From the NCBI RefSeq assembly GCF_900129855.1, contig NZ_LT670819.1, positions 6,572,001-6,636,000 of the forward strand: DNA of 64,000 bases, read 5' to 3'. The stretch's first letter is position 1; each line of letters begins with the position of its first letter. The notes under the pieces are model-generated. The model was not told the origin of the DNA and did no database searches. It worked only from the letters and a program-made list of their open reading frames with translations. Positions 9,838 through 18,321 of this stretch are shown in pieces. This stretch comes from Streptomyces sp. 3214.6 (GTDB lineage: Bacteria > Actinomycetota > Actinomycetes > Streptomycetales > Streptomycetaceae). Position numbers and translations under genes: made by a program.

Positions 9838-11706
9838 GTGCCCGCGACCCCTAAGAATGTGCCCGAGCCGAGCCGTACCGACCCGGCTCTGCTCCGCAAT
9901 TTCTGCATCATCGCGCACATCGACCACGGCAAGTCCACGCTCGCCGACCGGATGCTCCAGCTGACCGGCGTGGTCGAGCAGCGGCAGATGCGTGCTCAGT
10001 ACCTCGACCGGATGGACATCGAGCGCGAGCGCGGCATCACGATCAAGTCCCAGGCGGTGCGTCTGCCCTGGGCTCCGACCCACGAGCCCGGCAACACGCA
10101 CATCCTCAACATGATCGACACCCCGGGGCACGTCGACTTCACGTACGAGGTCTCGCGGTCGCTCGCGGCCTGCGAGGGGACCGTCCTCCTCGTCGACGCC
10201 GCCCAGGGCATCGAGGCCCAGACCCTCGCCAACCTCTACCTGGCGATGGAGAACGACCTCACGATCATCCCCGTGCTGAACAAGATCGACCTGCCGGCCG
10301 CGCAGCCCGAGAAGTTCGCCGAGGAGCTCGCGAACCTCGTCGGCTGCGACCCGACCGACGTGCTGCGGGTGTCCGCCAAGACGGGTCTCGGCGTCGACGC
10401 GCTGCTCGACAAGGTCGTCAAGGAGATCCCCGCGCCGGTCGGTGTCGCCGACGCCCCCGCCCGCGCGATGATCTTCGACTCGGTCTACGACTCCTACCGC
10501 GGTGTCGTGACGTACGTCCGTGTCATCGACGGGCAGCTCAACAAGCGCGAGCGCATCAGGATGATGTCGACCGGCGCGACCCACGAGCTGCTGGAGATCG
10601 GCACCAACTCGCCCGAGATGCTCTCGGCCGACGGCCTCGGCGTCGGCGAGGTGGGCTATCTGATCACCGGCGTGAAGGACGTCCGCCAGTCGAAGGTCGG
10701 TGACACCGTCACCAGCCAGGCGAAGGGCGCGACTCAGGCCCTCGGCGGCTACAAGGACCCGAAGCCGATGGTCTTCTCCGGTCTGTATCCGCTGGACGGC
10801 TCCGACTACCCCGAGCTGCGCGAGGCCCTCGACAAGCTGCAGCTCAACGATGCCGCGCTGGTCTACGAGCCGGAGACCTCCGCCGCCCTCGGCTTCGGTT
10901 TCCGCGTCGGCTTCCTGGGTCTGCTGCACCTCGACGTGATCCGTGAGCGGCTGGAGCGCGAGTTCGGCCTCGACCTCATCGCCACCGCGCCGAACGTGGT
11001 CTACCGCGTCCTCATGGAGGACGGCAGCGAGCACGTCGTCACCAACCCGAGCGAGTTCCCCGAGGGGAAGATCTCGGAGGTGTACGAGCCGGTCGTGCGC
11101 GCCACGATCCTCGCGCCGTCGGAGTTCATCGGCTCGATCATGGAGCTGTGCCAGACCCGGCGCGGCACCCTGCTCGGCATGGACTACCTCTCCGAGGACC
11201 GCGTCGAGATCCGCTACACGCTGCCCCTCGCGGAGATCGTCTTCGACTTCTTCGACCAGCTGAAGTCCAAGACCCGCGGCTACGCGTCGCTGGACTACGA
11301 GCCCACCGGCGAGCAGACCTCCAGCCTGGTCAAGGTCGACATCCTGCTGCACGGCGACAAGGTGGACGCGTTCTCCGCGATCACCCACAAGGACGCCGCG
11401 TACGCCTACGGGGTGCGGCTCGTCGCCAAGCTGCGCGAGCTCATCCCGCGGCAGGCCTTCGAGGTGCCCATCCAGGCGGCCATCGGCTCCCGGGTCATCG
11501 CCCGCGAGACCATCCGCGCCATCCGCAAGGACGTCCTCGCCAAGTGCTACGGCGGTGACATCTCCCGGAAGCGGAAGCTGCTGGAGAAGCAGAAGGAAGG
11601 CAAGAAGCGGATGAAGATGGTGGGTTCCGTGGAGGTTCCGCAGGAGGCCTTCATCGCCGTCCTGAGTAGCGACGACAACGCGAGCTCGGGCAAGGGCAAG
11701 AAATAG
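9838..11706 (+). CDS. lepA: Elongation factor 4 (LepA)
   Basis: A 622-aa translational GTPase that acts on ribosomes and can back-translocate tRNAs. The GTG start at 9838 (VPATPKNVPE) gives the standard length; the frame is open further upstream but lacks EF-4 homology. The GTPase domain has G1 AHIDHGKST (26-34), ERGITIKSQ, DTPGHVDF and NKID. Further along are EF-Tu domain-2 and EF-G III/V-like domains, and the LepA-specific C-terminal domain ending with KCYGGDISRKRKLLEKQK and KRMKMVGSVEVPQEAF. A terminator follows 20 bp later. Confidence 0.97.
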   Translation: MPATPKNVPEPSRTDPALLRNFCIIAHIDHGKSTLADRMLQLTGVVEQRQMRAQYLDRMDIERERGITIKSQAVRLPWAPTHEPGNTHILNMIDTPGHVDFTYEVSRSLAACEGTVLLVDAAQGIEAQTLANLYLAMENDLTIIPVLNKIDLPAAQPEKFAEELANLVGCDPTDVLRVSAKTGLGVDALLDKVVKEIPAPVGVADAPARAMIFDSVYDSYRGVVTYVRVIDGQLNKRERIRMMSTGATHELLEIGTNSPEMLSADGLGVGEVGYLITGVKDVRQSKVGDTVTSQAKGATQALGGYKDPKPMVFSGLYPLDGSDYPELREALDKLQLNDAALVYEPETSAALGFGFRVGFLGLLHLDVIRERLEREFGLDLIATAPNVVYRVLMEDGSEHVVTNPSEFPEGKISEVYEPVVRATILAPSEFIGSIMELCQTRRGTLLGMDYLSEDRVEIRYTLPLAEIVFDFFDQLKSKTRGYASLDYEPTGEQTSSLVKVDILLHGDKVDAFSAITHKDAAYAYGVRLVAKLRELIPRQAFEVPIQAAIGSRVIARETIRAIRKDVLAKCYGGDISRKRKLLEKQKEGKKRMKMVGSVEVPQEAFIAVLSSDDNASSGKGKK

Positions 11707-11726
11707 CCACCATGGACGCCGATTTC

Positions 11727-11760
11727 CGGGGCCCGTCGCGCGAAAGCGTGACGGGCCCCG
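11727..11760 (+). terminator. Terminator after lepA
   Basis: The 11-bp perfect stem CGGGGCCCGTC / GACGGGCCCCG has a 12-nt loop and lies 20 bp beyond the lepA stop. Confidence 0.75.
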
Positions 11761-11843
11761 TGTCCGTGTCCAGGGGAAAGTGACCCTCTGTGGCCCCTTA
11801 CGCCCGGGCCGGTCGGCCTCTACTCTGTCCCTGCCCGATAGTT

Positions 11844-11874
11844 ACTCGCGAGTTAAACAAGCCAGCCGTTTAAC
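11844..11874. promoter_or_regulatory. Operator-like palindromes upstream of the acyl-CoA ligase gene
   Basis: ACTCGCGAGT (11844-11853) is a perfect 10-bp palindrome, partly extended as TTACTCGCGAGTTAA. It overlaps GTTAAAC (11852-11858), which is inverted as GTTTAAC at 11868-11874. AAGCCAGCC is also directly repeated (11859 and 11876). The cluster ends about 38 bp before the start codon. The architecture resembles TetR-family operators of fatty-acid genes, but the regulator is not known from this window. Confidence 0.5.
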
Positions 11875-11911
11875 CAAGCCAGCCGCATCGCCGCGGGCCC
11901 CGGAGGATGTC

Positions 11912-13789
11912 GTGAGCGACACACAGACCCTGATCGAGAACCGTCCGCCGTCCGTCGCGGGCCTCTTCCTGGAGCGCGTGGCGAGCACGCCCGACGCGGA
12001 GGCATACCGGTACCCGGTGCCGGCCGCGTCCGGTGAGGGCCCCGACGACTGGAAGTCGCTGAGCTGGGCGCAGACCGCCGAGCGGGTCTACGCGATCGCG
12101 GCCGGCCTCATCGAACTGGGCGTACAGCCGGAGCAGCGCGTCGCGCTCGCCTCCTCCACCCGGCTGGAGTGGATCCTCGCCGACCTCGGCATCATGTGCG
12201 CCGGGGCCGCCACGACCACCGTCTATCCGCAGACCAACGCGGACGAGTCGGCGTTCATCCTCTCGGACTCCGAGAGCAGGGTCCTGATCGCCGAGGACGC
12301 CGCCCAGCTCGCCAAGGCCGTCGAGAAGCGCGCCGAGCTGCCCGCCCTCACCCATATGGTCGTGATCGACCCGGCGGGCGTCGAGACCGCCGAGGACTGG
12401 ATCCTCACCCTCGACGAGCTGGAGAAGCGCGGCGCGGCCCGGCTGGAGAAGGACGCCGGGCTGATCAAGGAGCGGGTGGCCGCGATCGCCTCCGACCAGC
12501 TCGCCACGCTCATCTACACCTCCGGCACCACCGGCCGGCCCAAGGGCGTCCGCCTCCCGCACGACAACTGGTCGTACATGGCGAAGGCGATCGCCGCGAC
12601 CGGGCTGATCAGCGGCGAGGACGTGCAGTACCTGTGGCTGCCGCTGGCGCACGTCTTCGGCAAGGTCCTCACCTCCGGCCAGATCGAGGTCGGTCACGTC
12701 ACCGCCGTCGACGGCCGCGTCGACAAGATCATCGAGAACCTGCCGGTCGTCCAGCCGACGTACATGGCCGCCGTGCCGCGCATCTTCGAGAAGGTCTACA
12801 ACGGGGTCGCCGCCAAGGCCCGCGCGGGCGGCGGGGCCAAGTACAAGATCTTCCAGTGGGCCGCCGAGGTTGCCCGGGAGTACGCCAAGGAGGCGCAGGA
12901 CAACTTCAGGCGCACCGGCACGGCCTCCGTCCCCTTCGGGCTGGGCGCCAAGCACAAGGTCGCCGACGCGCTCGTCTACGCCAAGATCCGCCATGCCTTC
13001 GGCGGAAGGCTGCGCGCGTGCGTCTCCGGGTCGGCGGCCCTCTCCCCGGAGATCGGCTACTTCTTCTCCGGCGCCGGCATCCACATCCTGGAGGGCTACG
13101 GCCTGACGGAGTCCTCCGCCGCTTCCTTCGTCAACCCGGGCGAGGCCTACCGCACCGGCACGGTCGGCAAGCCGCTGCCCGGCACCGAGGTGCGCATCGC
13201 CGACGACGGCGAGATCCTGCTGCGCGGCCCCGGCATCATGGAGGGCTACCACGGGCTGCCCGAGAAGACCGTGGAGGTCCTGGAGGCCGACGGCTGGTTC
13301 CACACCGGCGACATCGGCGAGCTCTCGCCCGACGGCTACCTGCGCATCACCGACCGCAAGAAGGACCTCATCAAAACGTCCGGCGGCAAGTACATCGCGC
13401 CCGCGGAGGTCGAGGGACAGTTCAAGGCGGTGTGCCCGTACGTCTCCAACATCCTCGTGCACGGCGCCGACCGGAACTTCTGCACCGCGCTCATCGCGCT
13501 GGACGAGCCGTCGATCCTCGACTGGGCGAAGGAGAACGGGCTGGCCGGAAAGTCGTACGCGGACGTCGTCGCCGCGCCCGCGACGATCGAGCTGATCGAC
13601 GGCTATGTCAAGCAGCTCAACGAGGGCCTCCAGCGCTGGCAGACCATCAAGAAGTTCCGGCTGCTGCCCCGGGACCTCGACGTCGAGCACGGCGAGATCA
13701 CGCCGAGCCTGAAGCTGAAGCGGCCCGTCGTGGAGCGGGAGTACAAGCACCTCATCGACGACATGTACGCCGGAGCGCGCGAGGCGTAG
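11912..13789 (+). CDS. Long-chain fatty-acid-CoA ligase / AMP-forming acyl-adenylate enzyme
   Basis: A 625-aa enzyme of the ANL superfamily. It activates a fatty acid with ATP to acyl-AMP and then probably to acyl-CoA. The GTG start at 11912 follows GGAGGA at 11902-11907. The AMP-binding P-loop motif YTSGTTGRPKG is at about 202-212; GYGLTESSAASF and the A8 hinge DRKKDLIKTSGGKYIAP are also present. The length and the insert after FEKVYNG match FadD15-type long-chain ligases. It has no operon partners, and an operator-like palindrome lies upstream. The precise substrate cannot be read from the sequence. Confidence 0.93.
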   Translation: MSDTQTLIENRPPSVAGLFLERVASTPDAEAYRYPVPAASGEGPDDWKSLSWAQTAERVYAIAAGLIELGVQPEQRVALASSTRLEWILADLGIMCAGAATTTVYPQTNADESAFILSDSESRVLIAEDAAQLAKAVEKRAELPALTHMVVIDPAGVETAEDWILTLDELEKRGAARLEKDAGLIKERVAAIASDQLATLIYTSGTTGRPKGVRLPHDNWSYMAKAIAATGLISGEDVQYLWLPLAHVFGKVLTSGQIEVGHVTAVDGRVDKIIENLPVVQPTYMAAVPRIFEKVYNGVAAKARAGGGAKYKIFQWAAEVAREYAKEAQDNFRRTGTASVPFGLGAKHKVADALVYAKIRHAFGGRLRACVSGSAALSPEIGYFFSGAGIHILEGYGLTESSAASFVNPGEAYRTGTVGKPLPGTEVRIADDGEILLRGPGIMEGYHGLPEKTVEVLEADGWFHTGDIGELSPDGYLRITDRKKDLIKTSGGKYIAPAEVEGQFKAVCPYVSNILVHGADRNFCTALIALDEPSILDWAKENGLAGKSYADVVAAPATIELIDGYVKQLNEGLQRWQTIKKFRLLPRDLDVEHGEITPSLKLKRPVVEREYKHLIDDMYAGAREA

Positions 13790-13806
13790 CGCGGGCGCGC
13801 GGTATC

Positions 13807-13842
13807 GAGGGGCGGAGCGCGCATGCTCGGATTCCGCCCCTC
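13807..13842 (+). terminator. Terminator after the acyl-CoA ligase gene
   Basis: GAGGGGCGGA (13807-13816) and TCCGCCCCTC (13833-13842) form a perfect 10-bp stem with a 16-nt loop, starting 18 bp after the stop. Confidence 0.6.
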
Positions 13843-13866
13843 AACCGCCCCTCTTCGAGCACGCGC

Positions 13867-13884
13867 GTACACATGTGTACACAC
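13867..13884. promoter_or_regulatory. 14-bp perfect palindrome upstream of the phosphatase gene
   Basis: GTACACATGTGTAC at 13867-13880 is a perfect palindrome overlapping a second one, TGTGTACACA (13874-13883). It lies 107 bp before the start of the next gene, in the only AT-richer spot of that interval, and is an operator candidate. Confidence 0.45.
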
Positions 13885-13990
13885 GCGTAGCACGGTTCTC
13901 TCCCAGGACGGCCGAGTTCGGTAACCCAGCGCTCATGGCCGAGATCGGTCTGTCACCCTGTGGGCATCCAAACCGTCCGGGGAGCTGCGC

Positions 13991-16072
13991 ATGGGGGCCA
14001 TTCCGACGCAACGGGAGACAGCCTCCCGGGCCGGCGGCGCGCCCGCGCGTCCGGGCGGGCTCCCGCACACCCGCGCGAACCTGGCCGGCAGTCCCCTCGC
14101 GCCCGGCGCCGCCCGCGACCTGGTCCGCGCCGCGCTGACGGAGTGGGCCGGCCTCGGCCTGCCGGGCGGCGAGGAACTCGACGAGCGTCTCGCGCAGGAC
14201 GCCACGCTCGTCGTCAGCGAACTCGTCACCAACGCAGTCGTGCACGCCGGAACCGACGTCGAGCTGGGGTGCCGGCTGGAGGAGGAGCCCGGGCACCCCG
14301 GCGGCCGGCTCGCGGTCGTCGTCGAGGTCTGCGACCACCACCCCTCCCGCGCCCCACGCGACGACGGCGCCCCCGAACCGCCGTACGAGACACCGGAGTA
14401 CGGCCGCGGGCTGCGCATAGTCGCCGGGCTCGCCGACGCCTGGGGGGTGACGTACCGCAGGGGGACGAAGACGGTCTGGGCCCGCCTCCTGCCGAGCGCC
14501 GCGCCCTACGACATCGACCTCGACGCCCTCGGCGACGACCCCTTCGACCCCGACCAAAACCACTACGAGCACCATGCGAACCACTCGGATCACGCGAACC
14601 ACACGGACCACTCGGACCACTCGGACCACTCGGACCACTCGGACCACTCGGACCACTCGGAGCATCCGGATCACTCCGACCGCTGCGGCGAGCGCTCGGA
14701 CGGCTTCCTCCGCCCCGCCCCGGGGCTCCTCGAAGCCCTCGCGCCCGAGCCTCGGCAGCCGGTCGGCCGCCGGGACCGGGAGTGGCTCAACCGGGGCGCG
14801 CTGTCCTTCCTCGCCGAGGCCTCCGACCTGCTCGCCGGACAGCTCGACGAGGACCTGGTGGCCGCGCTGACCGGACAGTTGCTCGTGCCGCGGCTCGCCG
14901 ACTGGTGCGCGGTGTGGCTGGAGGACGAGGTCAGCGGGCGCGGCGAGTGGACCGGCGGGCCGGGGCCGCGGCTGGCCCGCGTCTGGCACGGCAGCGAGAA
15001 CCTCATCGAGGACCTGCGCCGGGCCCTGGAGAAGGACCCGCCGTGTCCGCCGTGTCCGCCGGACGGCGGGCCGCGCTCCGGGCCCGAACTGTTTCCCTGG
15101 CCCGGCGCGGCGCTCGGCGGACCGGGCGCGGCCCTCGCGTACCGGCTGATCGCGGGCGGCCGTCCGCTGGGCACCCTGGTCATCGGGCGGGCCGGGCTGC
15201 TCGTCTTCCCCGACGAGGTCACCGGGCTCGTCGAGGACCTGGGCCGGCGGGTGGCGCTCGCCATCGGCGCGGCCCGCCAGTACGCCCGCCAGGTCACCAT
15301 CAGCGCCGTACTGCAGCGCGGGCTGCTGCCCGGCGCGGTCGCGGAGATCCCCGGGGTGCGCAGTGCCCTCGTCTACGAGCCGCGTGAACAGGGCGGCCCG
15401 AGCGGCGACTTCTACGACCTGTTCCCGGCGGGCGACGGCCGCTGGTGCTTCGCGATCGGCGACGTCCAGGGCAAGGGCCCGGAGGCGGCCGTCGTCATCG
15501 GCCTGGCCCGGCCCTGGCTGCGGCTGCTGGCCCGCGAGGGGTACGGCGTCGCCGACGTCCTGGACCGCCTCAACCAGCTCCTCCTCGACGACGCGACGGA
15601 GGCCGCCGACGCCGCCGCCCGCGCCTTCGTCGGCCCCGCCGGACCGGGCGACGGCCCGCAGACCCGCTTCCTCTCCCTCCTCTACGGCGAACTGGCCCCC
15701 TTCGAGGGCGGCGTCCGCTGCACCCTCGCCTCCGCCGGACACCCGCTGCCGCTGCTGCTGGGCCCGGACGGCTCGGTCGCCACGGCCGCACACCCGCAGA
15801 CGCTGCTCGGGGTCATCGAGGACGTCACGTACACCAGCGACAGCCTGGAGCTGCGGACCGGGGACAGCCTGCTGTGCGTCACCGACGGGGTGACGGAGCG
15901 GCGCTCGGGCTCCCGCCAGTTCGACGACGAGGACGGACTGGCCGTCGCGCTCGCGGGCTGCGCCGGCCTGGACGCCGAGCTGATCGCGGAACGCATCCGA
16001 CAACTGGTGCACGAGTTCGGGGACCTACCCCCGGAGGACGACCTGGCCCTACTGGTCCTCCAGGCCGACTAG
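13991..16072 (+). CDS. PP2C/SpoIIE-type phosphatase with RsbW-like ATPase and GAF-like domains
   Basis: A 693-aa cytoplasmic regulator of the streptomycete Rsb-like class; the ATG at 13991 follows GGGGAG. Domains in order: an RsbW-like histidine-kinase-type ATPase fold at about 35-165 (ELVTNAVVHAGTDVE, YGRGLRIVAGLADAWG), a His/Asp-rich repeat linker (198-230), a GAF-like region at about 265-430, and a SpoIIE PP2C domain at about 455-693 (GPSGDFYDLFPAGDGRW, GDVQGKGPEAAVV, LLCVTDGVTERR). Such proteins dephosphorylate anti-anti-sigma factors or phosphorylate them through the kinase fold. No sigma or antagonist gene is adjacent, so its partner is unknown. Confidence 0.9.
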   Translation: MGAIPTQRETASRAGGAPARPGGLPHTRANLAGSPLAPGAARDLVRAALTEWAGLGLPGGEELDERLAQDATLVVSELVTNAVVHAGTDVELGCRLEEEPGHPGGRLAVVVEVCDHHPSRAPRDDGAPEPPYETPEYGRGLRIVAGLADAWGVTYRRGTKTVWARLLPSAAPYDIDLDALGDDPFDPDQNHYEHHANHSDHANHTDHSDHSDHSDHSDHSDHSEHPDHSDRCGERSDGFLRPAPGLLEALAPEPRQPVGRRDREWLNRGALSFLAEASDLLAGQLDEDLVAALTGQLLVPRLADWCAVWLEDEVSGRGEWTGGPGPRLARVWHGSENLIEDLRRALEKDPPCPPCPPDGGPRSGPELFPWPGAALGGPGAALAYRLIAGGRPLGTLVIGRAGLLVFPDEVTGLVEDLGRRVALAIGAARQYARQVTISAVLQRGLLPGAVAEIPGVRSALVYEPREQGGPSGDFYDLFPAGDGRWCFAIGDVQGKGPEAAVVIGLARPWLRLLAREGYGVADVLDRLNQLLLDDATEAADAAARAFVGPAGPGDGPQTRFLSLLYGELAPFEGGVRCTLASAGHPLPLLLGPDGSVATAAHPQTLLGVIEDVTYTSDSLELRTGDSLLCVTDGVTERRSGSRQFDDEDGLAVALAGCAGLDAELIAERIRQLVHEFGDLPPEDDLALLVLQAD
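14582..14680 (+). repeat. 9-bp tandem repeat encoding (His-Ser-Asp)n
   Basis: Eleven 9-bp units, five of them exactly CACTCGGAC (14609-14653) and the rest one- or two-base variants, encode H-(S/T/A/P)-(D/E/N) triplets at residues 198-230 of the phosphatase. It forms a charged linker between the ATPase-like and GAF-like domains. Confidence 0.95.
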
Positions 16073-16125
16073 GCGGGGCAGGCGGGATAGTCGGGGGCCG
16101 TGTGGGGGTGCGGGACAATGGGCGT

Positions 16126-17358
16126 ATGCCTTCCGCACTCCCCGATGGCGAACCGGTCCCCGGCGACGGCGCGCTTCCGGCGCACGCGCTCGCCGGCGCC
16201 GCCGACCGCCCCCTCGGGTTCTATCTGCACGTCCCCTACTGCGCGACCCGCTGCGGGTACTGCGACTTCAACACCTACACCGCCACCGAGCTGCGCGGCA
16301 CCGGCGGTGTCCTCGCCTCCCGCGACAACTACGCCGACACCCTGATCGACGAGGTCCGCCTCGCCCGCAAGGTCCTCGGCGACGACCCGCGCGAGGTCCG
16401 CACGGTCTTCGTGGGAGGCGGCACACCGACGCTGCTGGCCGCGTCCGACCTCGTACGGATGCTGGGCGCGATCCGCGACGAGTTCGGCCTCGCGGCGGAC
16501 GCGGAGGTGACGACGGAGGCGAACCCGGAGTCCGTCGACCCCGCCTATCTCGCCACTCTCCGCGAGGGCGGTTTCAACCGGATCTCCTTCGGCATGCAGA
16601 GCGCGAAGCAGCATGTGCTGAAGGTCCTCGACCGCACGCACACCCCCGGCCGGCCCGAGGCGTGCGTGGCGGAGGCGCGGGCCGCGGGCTTCGACCATGT
16701 CAACCTGGACCTGATCTACGGCACCCCGGGCGAGTCGGACGACGACTGGCGGGCCTCGCTGGACGCGGCGCTGGGCGCGGGCCCCGACCACGTCTCGGCG
16801 TACGCGCTGATCGTCGAGGAGGGCACGCAGCTCGCCCGCCGGATCCGCCGCGGCGAGGTCCCGATGACCGACGACGACGTGCACGCCGACCGCTATCTGA
16901 TCGCGGACGAGGTGATGTCGGCCGCGGGCTACGACTGGTACGAGGTCTCCAACTGGGCCACCTCCGAGGCGGGCCGCTGTCTGCACAACGAGCTGTACTG
17001 GCGGGGCGCCGACTGGTGGGGCGCGGGGCCGGGGGCGCACTCGCACGTCGGCGGGGTCCGCTGGTGGAACGTGAAGCATCCGGGCGCGTACGCGGCTGCT
17101 CTCGCGGGCGGCCGCTCGCCGGGCGCCGGACGTGAGCTCCTGTCCGACGAGGACCGGCGCGTGGAGCGGATCCTGCTGGAGCTGCGGCTGAGGGAGGGGG
17201 TTCCGCTGACACTGCTGCGGGAGGCGGGGCTCGCTGCCGCGGGCCGGGCGCTCACGGACGGACTGCTGCAGCAGGGGCCGTACGACGAGGGGCGGGCCGC
17301 GCTGACCCTGCGGGGCCGGTTGCTGGCGGACGCGGTGGTGCGGGACCTGGTGGACTGA
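16126..17358 (+). CDS. hemW: Radical SAM heme chaperone HemW (coproporphyrinogen III oxidase-like)
   Basis: A 410-aa radical SAM enzyme. The iron-sulfur motif is CATRCGYC (Cys39, Cys43, Cys46) after GFYLHVPY. VFVGGGTPTLL, EANPESVD and FGMQSAKQHVLKVLDRTH follow, then the HemN C-terminal domain. HemW proteins transfer heme rather than oxidising coproporphyrinogen and lack the fourth HemN cysteine, as here (CDF follows the third). ATG 16126 (MPSALPDGEP) is chosen for conserved length; the frame is open far upstream but overlaps the phosphatase gene. The position before hrcA-dnaJ is the conserved order. Confidence 0.93.
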   Translation: MPSALPDGEPVPGDGALPAHALAGAADRPLGFYLHVPYCATRCGYCDFNTYTATELRGTGGVLASRDNYADTLIDEVRLARKVLGDDPREVRTVFVGGGTPTLLAASDLVRMLGAIRDEFGLAADAEVTTEANPESVDPAYLATLREGGFNRISFGMQSAKQHVLKVLDRTHTPGRPEACVAEARAAGFDHVNLDLIYGTPGESDDDWRASLDAALGAGPDHVSAYALIVEEGTQLARRIRRGEVPMTDDDVHADRYLIADEVMSAAGYDWYEVSNWATSEAGRCLHNELYWRGADWWGAGPGAHSHVGGVRWWNVKHPGAYAAALAGGRSPGAGRELLSDEDRRVERILLELRLREGVPLTLLREAGLAAAGRALTDGLLQQGPYDEGRAALTLRGRLLADAVVRDLVD

Positions 17359-17393
17359 GGGTTTCGCCCCCGCCGCCCCTTCCCGTCCCGACC

Positions 17394-17413
17394 CCGGGGG
17401 CTGCCGCCCCCGG
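17394..17413 (+). terminator. Hairpin after hemW
   Basis: CCGGGGGC-TGCC-GCCCCCGG is a perfect 8-bp stem 35 bp after the hemW stop. It is the front part of a dispersed streptomycete intergenic repeat and may end hemW transcription. Confidence 0.5.
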
Positions 17414-17444
17414 ACCCCCGCTTTTCGGCCTGGACGGCCTCGTC

Positions 17445-17485
17445 CTCAAGCGCCGGACGGGCTGCCTCAAGCGCCGGACGGGCTG
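17445..17485. repeat. Duplicated dispersed repeat CTCAAGCGCCGGACGGGCTG
   Basis: Two identical 20-bp copies (17445-17464, 17466-17485) of a motif I recognise as widespread in Streptomyces intergenic DNA. The second copy supplies the last codons (SPSGA) and the stop of the minus-strand DUF3097 gene. Confidence 0.8.
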
Positions 17486-18288
17486 GTGGCAGTCACGAAG
17501 TCGATCAGTTCCTCCACCCTGCCGAGCAGCTCCGGCTCCAGGTCCTTGTACGAGGTCACCCGTTTCAGGATGGCCTGCCACACCGCCCCGGTGTTGTCCG
17601 ACGGCCAGCCCAGGGCCCGGCACACGCCGGTCTTCCAGTCCTGGCCGTGCGGGACGCGCGGCCACCCCGGGATCCCCAGCGTCGCCGGCTTCACCGCCTC
17701 CCAGATGTCGATGTACGGGTGGCCGACGACCAGGGCGTGCCCGCTCGTGACCGACCGGGCGATGCGCCACTCCTTCGTGCCGGGCACGAGGTGGTCCACG
17801 AGGACGCCCAGCCTGGCGTCCGGGCCGGGGGCGAACTCGGCGACGATCGACGGCAGGTCGTCCACGCCCTCCAGGTACTCCACGACCACGCCCTCGACGC
17901 GCAGGTCGTCGCCCCACACCTTCTCGACCAGCTCGGCGTCGTGCCGGCCCTCGACGTAGATGCGCCCGGCGCGGGCGACCCGCGCGCGTGCGCCCGGTAC
18001 CGCGACCGAACCGGAGGCGGTACGGGTGGGACGTACGGGCCCGGCGGACGGCGGTCTCACGAGGGTCACCACCCGGCCCTCCAGCAGGAAGCCGCGCGGC
18101 TCCAGCGGGAACACCCGGTGCTTGCCGAAGCGGTCCTCCAGGGTGACCGTTCCCGCCTCGCAGCGGATCACCGCGCCGCAGAACCCGGTGCCGGGCTCCT
18201 CCACCACCAGGCCGGGCTCCGCCGGGACCTCGGGGACGGGCTTCGGCTTCTTCCAGGGAGGGGTCAGGTCGGCGGAGTACTGGCGCAT
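17467..18288 (-). CDS. DUF3097 family protein
   Basis: A 273-aa protein of the actinobacterial DUF3097 family. The start at 18288 (MRQYSADLTPPWKKPKP) and the body (GFCGAVIRCEAGTVTLEDRFG, IYVEGRHDAELVEKVWGDDL, VEYLEGVDDL, VLVDHLVPGTKE) match that family. IYVEGRHDAELVEK resembles a TOPRIM-like strand with its acidic residue, suggesting a nucleic-acid enzyme, but this is inference. The C-terminal SPSGA and stop are encoded by a dispersed repeat. It is 34 bp downstream of the metallo-hydrolase gene, probably in one transcript. Confidence 0.85.
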   Translation of the reverse strand: MRQYSADLTPPWKKPKPVPEVPAEPGLVVEEPGTGFCGAVIRCEAGTVTLEDRFGKHRVFPLEPRGFLLEGRVVTLVRPPSAGPVRPTRTASGSVAVPGARARVARAGRIYVEGRHDAELVEKVWGDDLRVEGVVVEYLEGVDDLPSIVAEFAPGPDARLGVLVDHLVPGTKEWRIARSVTSGHALVVGHPYIDIWEAVKPATLGIPGWPRVPHGQDWKTGVCRALGWPSDNTGAVWQAILKRVTSYKDLEPELLGRVEELIDFVTATSPSGA

Positions 18289-18321
18289 TCGGATGACGAT
18301 AGGAGAAGCCGCGAGACGGGT

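Noticed and set aside
14582..14680. CRISPR-like or regulatory repeat array
   Set aside because: The units are 9 bp, in frame, and encode part of a protein; no spacers are present.
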